Positions 16,573-23,986 of a stretch of DNA of 32,509 bases are shown here, in pieces (position 1 is the stretch's first letter; the number at the start of each line of letters is the position of its first letter). The stretch covers positions 1 through 32,509 of the forward strand of contig CASEEU010000028.1 of assembly GCA_949287075.1 (NCBI GenBank). Reading direction: 5' to 3'. This stretch comes from an uncultured Eubacteriales bacterium. GTDB taxonomy: Bacteria > Bacillota > Clostridia > TANB77 > CAG-508. The translations under genes and the position numbers were made by a program. Under the pieces are notes generated by a model. That model saw only the letters and a list, made by a program, of their open reading frames with translations, did no database searches and was not told where the DNA came from.

Positions 16573-17241
16573 CTATAATTTAATCTCAAATTCATTTGAA
16601 TATATATCCATATATCCATTATCATAAACTGGTTTTACTATTCTATATGTTCCATTAGATAATTTTCCATAATACTGTTCTATATCTAATTTTAAAGTTA
16701 ATTGATTATCTTCATTTACTTCATAAGCTATATCAATCCAAGATAAATCATCAGATACATATTGTAAATCTTCCCATTCTTCATTAACTTTTTGTTGAAC
16801 TCTAAATTCTACACCCCAACCATATTGTTCTTCATTATTATCTGTAATTATGATTGAAACACTTTCTGGAGTTATTGTAGTATCGTCAACTTCTATTGTA
16901 ACATTTTCTGGACTACGACTAAATTCTTCATTTGATTTTAAATTTTCTTCAAATGTATTTTCATACGCTTTTCTTTCTTCCTCAAAGTCATTATAGTCCA
17001 TAGACCAAGTGCCAATCTTAATATCATCAAACCCTGCTAATGTATTGAAATCTATAACTTTATATCCAAGTCCAAAATATTCTATTGTTCCTCCATCATT
17101 CATAATTCCTGCTGGATTTTGTATACAAAATATTGGCTTTTTCTGTTTTTGCACTCTGTTATAATCTACTACAAAAAATATAATTCCTAAAATTACTATT
17201 ACTCCTATGATACTAAAACATATTTTTAATCCCTTTTTCAT
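16573..17241 (-). CDS. Membrane-anchored protein with bacterial Ig-like domain
   Basis: 222 residues. One N-terminal membrane helix (about 8-27) holds an exported domain outside the cell. After a region ending near residue 110, a beta-rich domain follows (TPESVSIIITDNNEEQYGWG, later LKLDIEQYYGKLSNGTYRIV). It resembles the group-14 bacterial Ig-like domain, which typically ends YGxLxxGxYRIVK. A Cys at about 39 lies after the helix but has no lipobox context. GGGGG precedes the ATG. Function unknown; such proteins are surface-exposed in many Clostridia. Its 5' region abuts the antitoxin-like RNA promoter on the other strand. Confidence 0.75.
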   Translation of the reverse strand: MKKGLKICFSIIGVIVILGIIFFVVDYNRVQKQKKPIFCIQNPAGIMNDGGTIEYFGLGYKVIDFNTLAGFDDIKIGTWSMDYNDFEEERKAYENTFEENLKSNEEFSRSPENVTIEVDDTTITPESVSIIITDNNEEQYGWGVEFRVQQKVNEEWEDLQYVSDDLSWIDIAYEVNEDNQLTLKLDIEQYYGKLSNGTYRIVKPVYDNGYMDIYSNEFEIKL

Positions 17242-17258
17242 AAATCCCCCTATTTTTC

Positions 17259-17288
17259 TTGACTTTTTATTTATACATATATTATAAT
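17259..17288 (+). promoter_or_regulatory. Plus-strand promoter of the antitoxin-like RNA (module 1)
   Basis: TTGACT, 18 bases, TATAAT. Expected start near 17295. It points away from the Ig-like gene and toward the shared terminator at 17338-17387. No plus-strand gene lies downstream, so its product is most likely a small RNA. Confidence 0.7.
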
Positions 17289-17294
17289 AAATAT

Positions 17295-17387
17295 AGGAAA
17301 TGACAATTCCACAAACGTGGTTTTGCCGAATTTAGTTGTAAAAAACTCACACCTAACTCGCCAAAGTTACAGATGTGAGCTTTTTTT
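17295..17387 (+). ncRNA. Candidate antitoxin small RNA, module 1 (about 93 nt)
   Basis: It is bounded by a strong promoter and a strong terminator with seven Ts. Near its 5' end CCACAAACGT (17309-17318), in a CCAC/GTGG hairpin loop, can pair with the toxin start region (AUGUUUAUGG) with one mismatch and one G-U. Its 3' end is fully antisense to the end of the toxin mRNA, because both RNAs use the same terminator stem. Its 5' end shares the ATAGGAAATGA...GTGGTTTTGCC sequence with the 5' end of the toxin mRNA (17540-17573, inverted). Confidence 0.6.
17338..17387. terminator. Bidirectional terminator shared by toxin mRNA and antitoxin RNA
   Basis: CTCACACCTAACT pairs with AGTTACAGATGTGAG with a two-base bulge and a 6-base loop. 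Seven Ts follow on the plus strand and six on the minus strand. It lies directly after the stop of the 39-codon ORF. Confidence 0.85.
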
Positions 17388-17505
17388 ATTTATGTAGTTG
17401 CTTATCAACCCAGTTCTTGTATAGAACTGCTGTCAAGGCAACGTTTAATGTTAAAGATAACATTAATGCTATTATTAAAAATAGTATTTCTTTAACCATA
17501 AACAT
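17386..17505 (-). CDS. 39-residue hydrophobic peptide, candidate type I toxin (module 1)
   Basis: It reads MFMVKEILFLIIALMLSLTL, then a continued hydrophobic stretch, then YKNWVDKQLHK: one membrane helix with a charged, aromatic tail, the usual look of type I toxins. AAGGG lies five bases before the first ATG; a second ATG two codons on is also possible. A CCACC box in the 5' leader (plus strand 17537-17541) can pair with the GGTGG that overlaps the ribosome-binding site (17508-17512), so the leader may hide its own start. The gene has its own promoter (17581-17609), ends in a bidirectional terminator, and faces a convergent small RNA. I do not recognise a named family. Toxicity is inferred. 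Confidence 0.65.
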   Translation of the reverse strand: MFMVKEILFLIIALMLSLTLNVALTAVLYKNWVDKQLHK

Positions 17506-17580
17506 CACCACCCTTCCTACGAAGAATCGTAAAATTGGTGGCAAAACCACATCTGCTAACTATCATTTCCTATGCTACTT

Positions 17581-17609
17581 ATTCTATAATATTCTTTTTA
17601 TTTTGTCTA
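17581..17609 (-). promoter_or_regulatory. Promoter of the module 1 toxin mRNA
   Basis: On the minus strand TAGACA, 17 bases, TAGAAT; expected start near 17574. The leader then begins with ATAGGAAATGA, the same sequence as the start of the convergent RNA. Confidence 0.55.
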
Positions 17610-17740
17610 CAAATTTCATTAAATTTATAAATATATTTTAACTTTCAAGACAAATTGCTATTTTTTATAAGAATTATAGTATAAAGAGAAGAGAATTTTC
17701 AATGATTATCCGTCCTAGCTATTGTAATTTACTTTCACTT

Positions 17741-18016
17741 TTATATTTCATTAATTATTTTATCTAAACCAGAAAAATCAATAAAATCCACTTTTTTATT
17801 ATAAGTTTCTATCATTGCTCTATTTTCCGCTGTTTGCTTTTCATTTGGTACATTTTTAACTGCATTATAAAGCAATTTCATCATAGTTTTGTGAACAAAA
17901 TTTAATTTTGAATAATCAATTCCACCTCTTAAATGAAATATTTTTGCTTTTTCTTCTACTTTCTGAGCCATATCGTCTGCTTTTGGTGAATGCTCTATAA
18001 CAACTGTTTTATACAT
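17741..18016 (-). pseudogene. Flavodoxin-domain protein with internal deletion
   Basis: 91 residues. The first ten (MYKTVVIEHS) look like the start of a flavodoxin-domain protein (MKTxVIYxS), but the FMN phosphate loop and the middle of the fold are missing. The rest (IFHLRGGIDYSKLNFVHKTM, then KQTAENRAMIETYN) matches the C-terminal third of the family, where xF-xGGxxY-KL and an xxxMI segment recur. Full members are about 160-175 residues, so roughly 80 residues have been lost in frame. AGGAGG precedes the ATG, so the short protein may still be made. It probably cannot bind FMN. Confidence 0.6.
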
Positions 18017-18063
18017 TTTTCCACCTCCTAACCTATTACAAATTGTAATTTAATTTTCTTCTT

Positions 18064-18717
18064 TTATATATACTTTTTTATTATATTGTATATCTTTTCA
18101 CTATGAACTATATAACTACTATGATTTTCTTTAGGTACTATTTCTAATGTACTATTTTTTATATTATCTGCAATTAATCTAGTATGCTCTTCTTTTATAA
18201 TATCTTTTTCTCCTGCTAAAACATAAGTAGGAATTTCTATTTTTCCTAGGTCTTGTATTGTTATATTAGGTTCTTGTATCATCATTTTTAGTATCTTATT
18301 TCTAGTAAAAAAATAAACTATTTTTGCTAATATAAGCATAGATTTAGGCACTTCATTTGGATTTAAATTAGCTCCACTTATGATTAGTTTAGATAATAAT
18401 TTTGGCTCTTTTATTGCAATTAATAATCCTATTATACCACCATCACTAAATCCATAAAATATAGGTTTATTTATTTTCAATTTTTTTATAAACTCAATCA
18501 TGTCTTCAGCCATCAAATTATATGATATTTTTTCTGTTTTTTCACTCTTTCCGTGACATCTACTGTCAATAGCATATACTTTATAATTATCTTTTAGCTT
18601 ATTTATTAGCACATCAAATATTTGATGTGTTTCACTATTTCCATGTACTAATATAATTGGCATTCCATTCCCATAGATTTCATAATATAAATTCACATTA
18701 TTTGCATTAATATACAT
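18064..18717 (-). CDS. Alpha/beta-hydrolase fold protein
   Basis: 217 residues. Oxyanion region ILVHGNSETH (about 22-31), nucleophile elbow GFSDGG with Ser91, acid Asp172 in LAGEKDII, and His199 in KENHSSY. All three catalytic residues are in the right order and spacing. The cap is short and the total is slightly below the family's usual 240-270. There is no signal peptide, so it acts in the cytoplasm. AGAGGAG precedes the ATG. Substrate unknown; it could be an esterase or a lactonase. Confidence 0.9.
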   Translation of the reverse strand: MYINANNVNLYYEIYGNGMPIILVHGNSETHQIFDVLINKLKDNYKVYAIDSRCHGKSEKTEKISYNLMAEDMIEFIKKLKINKPIFYGFSDGGIIGLLIAIKEPKLLSKLIISGANLNPNEVPKSMLILAKIVYFFTRNKILKMMIQEPNITIQDLGKIEIPTYVLAGEKDIIKEEHTRLIADNIKNSTLEIVPKENHSSYIVHSEKIYNIIKKYI

Positions 18718-18772
18718 TCTAATCTCCTCTACAAATTACCAAATTAATATTTGTCATTATACTATCATAAAA

Positions 18773-18813
18773 AAGAGAATTATTCTACACTATACATATA
18801 AAATAATTCTCTT
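18773..18813 (-). terminator. Terminator after the DUF1848 gene
   Basis: AAGAGAATTATT/AATAATTCTCTT, a 12-bp perfect stem with a 17-base loop and T-rich flanks. It is a variant of the stem at 6012. Confidence 0.75.
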
Positions 18814-18847
18814 AACATTTTTCTTATATTTTATTTTTATTCTGGTT

Positions 18848-19780
18848 TTATATAAAACTGATTTGTTCATTTGCTATCTTCCAACTTTTCTGTTTTGCTT
18901 CTGTAATTTTATCTCCTGGTTCACTTCTTCCTATTAAAAATGGAGAATTGTCATCATGCTTCTTCATATTTTCTATTGCAAATTGCTTATTGGCATTTGC
19001 ATAACAATATTTGCATAAATGTCCACAAGTATTGTATGCTCCTATGTCATTCCCCATTAAGCAATTACACTCTTGTCTTAAATTTTTTCTTTTTGGTGGT
19101 TGTAAAGTATTGTTTATAGCTTTTTCAACAATTTCTTGACTCATACAACCATTACATTGTAATCCATATTGTGATAAATATGTTTTTTCACAGCAAGCAT
19201 GAATGACCATCTCGTTTTCTTTTCCGATTTTGCTAAATGCTTTTGCAATTTCCATTTGCTCTTCTTTTGTTGGCGTCTTTATGTCTGGGGCATTTCTTTT
19301 TACTTTTTCATATACATCTAAAAAGCTAATCGTACAATTATGTGTATAGCCTTTTAATTCTTTTGCCATTTTTTCAAAACATTCTATATGTTTACTAACA
19401 TCAAATCCATTTCCTATAAATATAGGGTCATATCTCCAACCAATAGAATCTACACCAATATGATTTGATAATTTTTTAAAACCTTCAATTACTTTTGGTT
19501 TATCTGGTACATTTGGCTCAATATCTTTTCCGTAAGGGGTAATGGTTACAAACCAGTATTGTTTATACATATCTAATTCATCTAAATAGGTAAGCATTGG
19601 CTCTGGATTTTTTGTACAAAATGCTAAACAATCTACAACCTCTGGCGATAAATTGTATTTTGTTACTTGATTTGGATTATATGGATTTCTTACCAATACA
19701 TATCCTTCTCGTATTCTATTCATAAGCCATTTTGCATAAAATGCTGGTATATCTGTTCTACACCCTGTATTGATAATCAT
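18848..19780 (-). CDS. DUF1848 family protein
   Basis: 310 residues opening MIINTGCRTDIPAFYAKWLM, the conserved start of DUF1848, with RNPYNPNQVTKYNLSPEVVD, then WFVTITPYG and IGWRYDPIF, all family hallmarks. Near residue 200 a Cys cluster (CCEKTYL, CNGCM) and near 250 CGHLCKYCYAN form metal-site-like motifs. The CxxxCxxC spacing recalls radical-SAM iron-sulfur sites, but this is inference. The role is unknown in the literature I recall. The ATG overlaps the stop of a small upstream frame (ATGA), and its ribosome-binding site AAAGGAG lies inside that frame. Confidence 0.85.
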   Translation of the reverse strand: MIINTGCRTDIPAFYAKWLMNRIREGYVLVRNPYNPNQVTKYNLSPEVVDCLAFCTKNPEPMLTYLDELDMYKQYWFVTITPYGKDIEPNVPDKPKVIEGFKKLSNHIGVDSIGWRYDPIFIGNGFDVSKHIECFEKMAKELKGYTHNCTISFLDVYEKVKRNAPDIKTPTKEEQMEIAKAFSKIGKENEMVIHACCEKTYLSQYGLQCNGCMSQEIVEKAINNTLQPPKRKNLRQECNCLMGNDIGAYNTCGHLCKYCYANANKQFAIENMKKHDDNSPFLIGRSEPGDKITEAKQKSWKIANEQISFI

Positions 19781-20040
19781 AATGATTTCTCCTTTACATC
19801 TTCTATCATTTGCTTATCAAATAAATCAATATCATTAGCTATTTTCTTTCTTATTCCATTTATGCAGATACATAAAATGATTATAATAACATCTATAGCA
19901 ATATAATATCCTGCTTTACTATATCCCTTTTCCTCTATATAACTTTTTAAATTATATAATTCGTCATCAGAAAGTTCAATTTCTTCACCATTTGATAATT
20001 TTCTATTCTTAGAATTTATACTTGTTTTTGATTTAATAAC
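19777..20040 (-). CDS. Possible small one-helix protein, start unclear
   Basis: An open frame of about 87 codons runs from the end of pncB to an ATGA overlap with the DUF1848 gene. It reads KLSNGEEIELSDDELYNLKS, then GYSKAGYYIAIDVIIIILCI with a likely membrane helix, then a charged tail. The frame has no ATG, GTG or TTG before the helix, and a TGA stops it upstream. The stop-start overlap and protein-like composition argue for a real gene; the missing start argues for a remnant, a rare ATT start or a sequence error. Confidence 0.35.
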   Translation of the reverse strand, partial: VIKSKTSINSKNRKLSNGEEIELSDDELYNLKSYIEEKGYSKAGYYIAIDVIIIILCICINGIRKKIANDIDLFDKQMIEDVKEKSL

Positions 20041-21449
20041 TTTGTTTTTAAATCATATAATTTTTTAGATAAATCCACATAATATTTTTGTGGGTTCTCT
20101 AGTCTTTTGATTTCTTCCCATATCGTTCCTAATTGTTTTTTTGTATATTCTACAATTTCTTTTATGGTTGGTTGTTTATAGACTAATTTTCCATTTTCAA
20201 ATATTTTTTCTTGTAATTCTTTCACATAGTAATTATGTAGTTTCTTTCTTTTCCAAGTATTGTATTGGTCAAATATTTCATATTCTCCCTCTGGTTCTTT
20301 TTCATTTTTTAACATGATAACATCTGCTAATGCATAGTTAGTTTCTTTAGAATAAAAACGATATACTTTTTTGAAACTTGGATTTGTAATTTTTTCTACA
20401 TTTTCGCTAATCTTTATTTTTGGTATCATTTTTCCGTCTTTTTCCATTGCAGCTAATTTATACACGCCACCAAATATAGCATCACTTTTTGCTGTAATTA
20501 AATTTTCACCTACGCCGAATAAATCGATTTTCGCATCTTGTTCTATTAAAGAACTAATTAAATTTTCATCTAATGCATTGGTTGCACATATTTTACAATC
20601 TGGATATCCTGCCTCATCTAAAATCACTCTTACTTTTTTAGATAAATATGCTAAATCTCCACTATCTAATCTAACAGCAACTGGTCTAATACCTTGTGGC
20701 TTTAAAACTTCATCAAATACTTTTATCGCATTTGGTAATCCACTTTGTAATGTATGATATGTATCAATTAAATATGTTCCATTGTTAGGATATAGTTCTG
20801 CATATGCTTTAAAAGCTTCATATTCATTATCAAAACTTTGTATCCAACTATGTGCCATTGTTCCACTTGCTGGAACATGGAATTTTTCACTTGCTGCTGT
20901 ACAAGAAGTTCCTACTGCTCCTCCTATAATGGCTGCTCTTGCTCCATAAATGGCTGCTGATACTCCATGAGCCCTTCTTGCTCCAAATTCCATGACTGGT
21001 CTTCCTTGTGCTGCTCTTACAATTCTAGCTGTCTTTGTTGCAATCAAACTTTGATGATTAATAATTAATAATAACATGGTTTCTAAAAGTTGTGCTTCAC
21101 TAACTGGTGCTCTTACTGTAATTAATGGTTCATTTGGAAATACCACAGTTCCTTCTGGTATTGCCCAAATATCTCCTGTAAATTTAAAGTCTTTTAAATA
21201 ATTTAAATATTCTTCTGAAAACATATTTTGTTTTCTTAAATATTCTATATCATCTTCATCAAATTTTAAATTTTGTATAAATTCTATAATCTGTTCCAAT
21301 CCTGCTACAATGGCATATCCACCACCATCTGGAACATTTCTAAAAAATACATCAAAATACGCGATATCATTCTTATTTTTTGAAAAATATCCATTTGACA
21401 TTGTAAATTCATAAAAATCTGCTACTAATTCTAATTTTTCTTGATTCAT
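20016..21449 (-). CDS. pncB: Nicotinate phosphoribosyltransferase
   Basis: 477 residues, the usual length for the Firmicute form. It converts nicotinate and PRPP to nicotinate mononucleotide, feeding the NadD and NadE enzymes encoded at the left end. Recognisable blocks are DFYEFTMSNGYF (about 11-22), EFGARRAHG (about 150-158), SGTMAHSWIQSF (about 195-206) with the active-site His, and VRLDSGDLAYLSKK (about 258-271) for PRPP. GGAAGAG precedes the ATG. It lies 43 bp after a patatin remnant and is followed by the small frame and DUF1848, probably one transcript. Confidence 0.95.
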   Translation of the reverse strand: MNQEKLELVADFYEFTMSNGYFSKNKNDIAYFDVFFRNVPDGGGYAIVAGLEQIIEFIQNLKFDEDDIEYLRKQNMFSEEYLNYLKDFKFTGDIWAIPEGTVVFPNEPLITVRAPVSEAQLLETMLLLIINHQSLIATKTARIVRAAQGRPVMEFGARRAHGVSAAIYGARAAIIGGAVGTSCTAASEKFHVPASGTMAHSWIQSFDNEYEAFKAYAELYPNNGTYLIDTYHTLQSGLPNAIKVFDEVLKPQGIRPVAVRLDSGDLAYLSKKVRVILDEAGYPDCKICATNALDENLISSLIEQDAKIDLFGVGENLITAKSDAIFGGVYKLAAMEKDGKMIPKIKISENVEKITNPSFKKVYRFYSKETNYALADVIMLKNEKEPEGEYEIFDQYNTWKRKKLHNYYVKELQEKIFENGKLVYKQPTIKEIVEYTKKQLGTIWEEIKRLENPQKYYVDLSKKLYDLKTKLLNQKQV

Positions 21450-21491
21450 AGTTTTTCTCTTCCTTTCATTTATTACTATTTTATATGTTTT

Positions 21492-21608
21492 TTATTTATA
21501 GTCAATATATTGTTTTAATTTTTCTAATATTTTTGTTGTGTCTTCTTTTACCCCTGCTGTATATAATCCTCTCATTTCTCCACCCTCAAGTACTAATCCT
21601 ATTTTCAT
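21492..21608 (-). pseudogene. Patatin-like phospholipase reduced to 38 codons by internal deletion
   Basis: The frame begins MKIGLVLEGGEMRGLYTAGV, which is the N-terminus of bacterial patatin-like proteins (KxGLVLEGGGxRGxYxAGV, the oxyanion loop). After residue 20 it jumps to KEDTTKILEKLKQYIDYK, which looks like the C-terminal helix of the same family. The nucleophile GxSxG and the catalytic Asp are gone, so about 240-250 residues appear deleted in frame. One loop Gly is also changed (GGE for GGG). Its ATG overlaps the stop of the upstream membrane protein gene (ATGA). Confidence 0.75.
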
Positions 21609-22381
21609 TTACTATCACCTGCAACCTCATCTCTTTCTTGTTTATCTAAAGCTCTTCGTATCAATAATAATATAAAACCTATGACTACTTCAGCTATGAT
21701 ACATCCTACTAACATATTTAAGTTTATATAATCAATCCAACCTCCAGCTAAATATTGTTCTACAAATGCAGAAATGTCTTGAATTTTTATAAATACTAAC
21801 ATAGATATTGCTGCTGTAACAAACATACTAATTTGAATGGTTTTTAATACCTGTTGTTTTTCTAATAATATTAATACTATAATATCTAGTAAACATAGTA
21901 TTATAAACGTCAATCTAAATTCAAAACTAGTAAATTGTCCATATATATTTAATATTTCTGTTACCTCTCCTTCTGTTCCTACTTCTAATTTATCTTCTAT
22001 TTCTTCACTTTTTTCACTTATATAGTTTCTTATATTATCTTTTATATCTTCTGGTATTTCATGTTGTAACTCCTCTTCTAAAATTTGATTAATTTCTTCT
22101 GTTATATCTATGTTCTCACTCTTACCAGTTAAAACATCTAAATATTTCTCTGTAATCTCTTCCATATATTGACTATTTTCTATTTTTTGTGCTACTTCAT
22201 TAAAAGTTTTATCATCTACTTCATTGATAATTTCATCTAACATATATCCACTAACTCTTTTTATCAGAATATCATTAGAAATTGTTTTTACTGCTACATT
22301 TTCTATAATAAAACTCATAGTTATGATGACTAAAAATATAGGTAACAATATTTTTAGTATGATTTCTATAAATGCTTTCAT
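21605..22381 (-). CDS. Four- to five-helix membrane protein of unknown function
   Basis: About 258 residues. A membrane helix at about 7-28 is followed by a Glu/Ile-rich, probably extracytoplasmic helical region (about 30-150), then three or four helices (about 158-175, 182-202, 220-250). I chose the ATG (MKAFIEIILK) over a GTG three codons upstream because AAAGGA would sit only two bases from the GTG. I recognise no family. The gene is followed without a gap by the patatin remnant and pncB; no terminator is seen between them. Confidence 0.65.
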   Translation of the reverse strand: MKAFIEIILKILLPIFLVIITMSFIIENVAVKTISNDILIKRVSGYMLDEIINEVDDKTFNEVAQKIENSQYMEEITEKYLDVLTGKSENIDITEEINQILEEELQHEIPEDIKDNIRNYISEKSEEIEDKLEVGTEGEVTEILNIYGQFTSFEFRLTFIILCLLDIIVLILLEKQQVLKTIQISMFVTAAISMLVFIKIQDISAFVEQYLAGGWIDYINLNMLVGCIIAEVVIGFILLLIRRALDKQERDEVAGDSK

Positions 22382-22470
22382 TTTACTCACATTCCTTTTC
22401 TAAATATAAATTGTCTTTTAGACTCTTCTCATATGTACTTTCAAAACTTTTATATTATCATACTACAAAA

Positions 22471-22513
22471 AAGAAAATTATTCTATACATACTTGTCATA
22501 AAATAATTTTCTT
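22471..22513 (-). terminator. Terminator of the second sigma/anti-sigma operon
   Basis: AAGAAAATTATT/AATAATTTTCTT, the same 12-bp stem as at 6012 and 12572, with T runs on both outer sides, directly after the anti-sigma stop. Confidence 0.78.
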
Positions 22514-22524
22514 TTACTTTTTTA

Positions 22525-23400
22525 TTAATTATTTTCTATTAACGTATATTCTGTTACATCTGGCTCTTGTATATCTTCATCTGTAACCGTTCCAAAGGAA
22601 TATTCATATTGCGTTAAATCTATGTCACCTTTTGTTGGTTCAATTTGTGCACTTTGCAATACTAAACCTGTATCTTTTTCTATATAAATATCTATTTTTG
22701 TTTCTGGTTTTACATATTTTCTACTAAAAACATAACATTCTTTTCCATTTACATCACCTGTTGTTATTTTATAATCCATACTCATGAAAAATGTACCAAT
22801 TAATGAATCATTATAAAAATAGTTCATCAATGCTGGTAACTCTGCATTTTTTCTAGGTTCAATATTTAGTCTTTTTCCTTCAGGCTCTTCTATAAATTCT
22901 TTAATTTCATTTGGATAAACATATTGTGTAACTTTTATATCGGCTTCTAGATTTGTCAATACATATTTTGTCATATTATCTTTATAATAATTTTCATAAG
23001 TCAATTGTAAATTAGAATCATCATACTCTAACGCTTTTATATATACATTATTAGCTTGTTGCTCATACACTTGAAATTTATCTTCTAAAGATTTTATAAT
23101 CACCATTTTTCTTCCTGGAAAAGCTACAAATAATACTACAAGGATTAGTATAATTGACAATAAAGTGGTTTTTAATATTCTTAATTTATGATTGTATTTC
23201 TTAATATATTTAACTTTCTTTTTTTCTAACTTTTTCTCTTGTAACTGGATATCTTTTTGCATAGCATCTAAGATTTTTTTACATTCTTTACAACCATTAA
23301 TATGTTCTTCTATATATGCATTTGTTTCTTTGCTTGTTAATTTATCAATATAATTTGGTAATAAATCTTGAACAATTTTACAATCATTTTTTTCTTTCAT
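22525..23400 (-). CDS. Zinc-finger anti-sigma factor with extracytoplasmic sensor domain
   Basis: About 291 residues. The N-terminus carries the zf-HC2 (ZAS) anti-sigma motif, with Cys at about 6 and HINGCKECKKI (H-x3-C-x2-C) at about 34-44, in the cytoplasm. One membrane helix (about 76-98) leads to an outside domain with a DVNGKECYVFSRKYVKPETK stretch and a YIEKDTGLVLQ strand, resembling outer-surface sensor domains of RsiV/DUF4367-type anti-sigma factors. It overlaps the sigma gene by about 17 bases. GGAGG sits nine bases before the chosen second ATG; the first ATG, two codons up, is too close to it. Confidence 0.87.
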   Translation of the reverse strand: MKEKNDCKIVQDLLPNYIDKLTSKETNAYIEEHINGCKECKKILDAMQKDIQLQEKKLEKKKVKYIKKYNHKLRILKTTLLSIILILVVLFVAFPGRKMVIIKSLEDKFQVYEQQANNVYIKALEYDDSNLQLTYENYYKDNMTKYVLTNLEADIKVTQYVYPNEIKEFIEEPEGKRLNIEPRKNAELPALMNYFYNDSLIGTFFMSMDYKITTGDVNGKECYVFSRKYVKPETKIDIYIEKDTGLVLQSAQIEPTKGDIDLTQYEYSFGTVTDEDIQEPDVTEYTLIENN

Positions 23401-23884
23401 CTTCATCCCCCTCCTTCAATTTCTGTTTTCCTCTATAAAAAGTAACTCTTGCCCAGTTTTCTGTTTGATTTAAAATCGTTCCTATTTCTTTAAATGATAA
23501 TTCTCCAGTAATTCTTAGATAGATAACTTCTCTTGTTTTTTCATCTAGCTTTTGTAACTTCTTATATAATGCCATTTTTTCTTCGTTTTGAACAACTTTC
23601 TCTTCTGTAACATCATTAGAAACTTGTGTCTCTAAAAAATTTTCTTCATTCATCTTTATTGCTTTTTGATGTTTTCTACATTCATCATACCATAAGTTTT
23701 TTGCAATTTGACATAGCCATACAGATATTTTACACTCTCCTTTAAAAGTATGTATCTTTTTTACTGCTCGATAAAAGGTTTCTTGTGTTAATTCTTCAGC
23801 CATATCACTATTACGAGTTAAACAGAATAAATATTTATACACTGTTTCAAAGTATTGTTCATATATTTGCTCCATATCCTGCAT
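23384..23884 (-). CDS. ECF-type RNA polymerase sigma factor (second)
   Basis: 166 residues with region 2 (AEELTQETFYRAVKKIHTFK, about 29-48; VWLCQIAKNLWYDECRKHQK, about 55-74) and region 4 (VIYLRITGELSFKEIGTILN, ending in NWARVTFYRGKQKLKEG). It pairs with the overlapping zinc-finger anti-sigma gene. GGGG precedes the ATG at nine bases. The promoter at 23909-23934 is of classical ECF form, so autoregulation is likely. Nothing else in the window shows this second promoter type. Confidence 0.93.
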   Translation of the reverse strand: MQDMEQIYEQYFETVYKYLFCLTRNSDMAEELTQETFYRAVKKIHTFKGECKISVWLCQIAKNLWYDECRKHQKAIKMNEENFLETQVSNDVTEEKVVQNEEKMALYKKLQKLDEKTREVIYLRITGELSFKEIGTILNQTENWARVTFYRGKQKLKEGDEDERKK

Positions 23885-23908
23885 AACTTTATCCCCCTTT
23901 GCATATAT

Positions 23909-23934
23909 GACGCATAAATTTCATATTCGTTACA
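23909..23934 (-). promoter_or_regulatory. ECF promoter of the second sigma operon
   Basis: On the minus strand TGTAAC, 16 bases, CGTC, with AT-rich sequence after it, about 25 bases before the ATG. This matches the common Firmicute ECF form TGWAAC-N16-CGTC. Confidence 0.7.
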
Positions 23935-23942
23935 ATTTATCT

Positions 23943-23983
23943 TAAAAAAATGTCGCATTGACAAACGAACTCAATGCGACATT
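23943..23983 (-). terminator. Terminator of carB, conserved-loop type
   Basis: 12-bp perfect stem AATGTCGCATTG/CAATGCGACATT with loop AGTTCGTTTGT (minus strand) and then a run of seven Ts. Sequence matches the terminator at 16535 in stem and loop. Confidence 0.88.
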
Positions 23984-23986
23984 TCT

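Noticed and set aside
17375..17641. 88-codon plus-strand frame
   Set aside because: It is the shadow of the 39-codon toxin-like ORF and its leader; no ribosome-binding site and it crosses the shared terminator.
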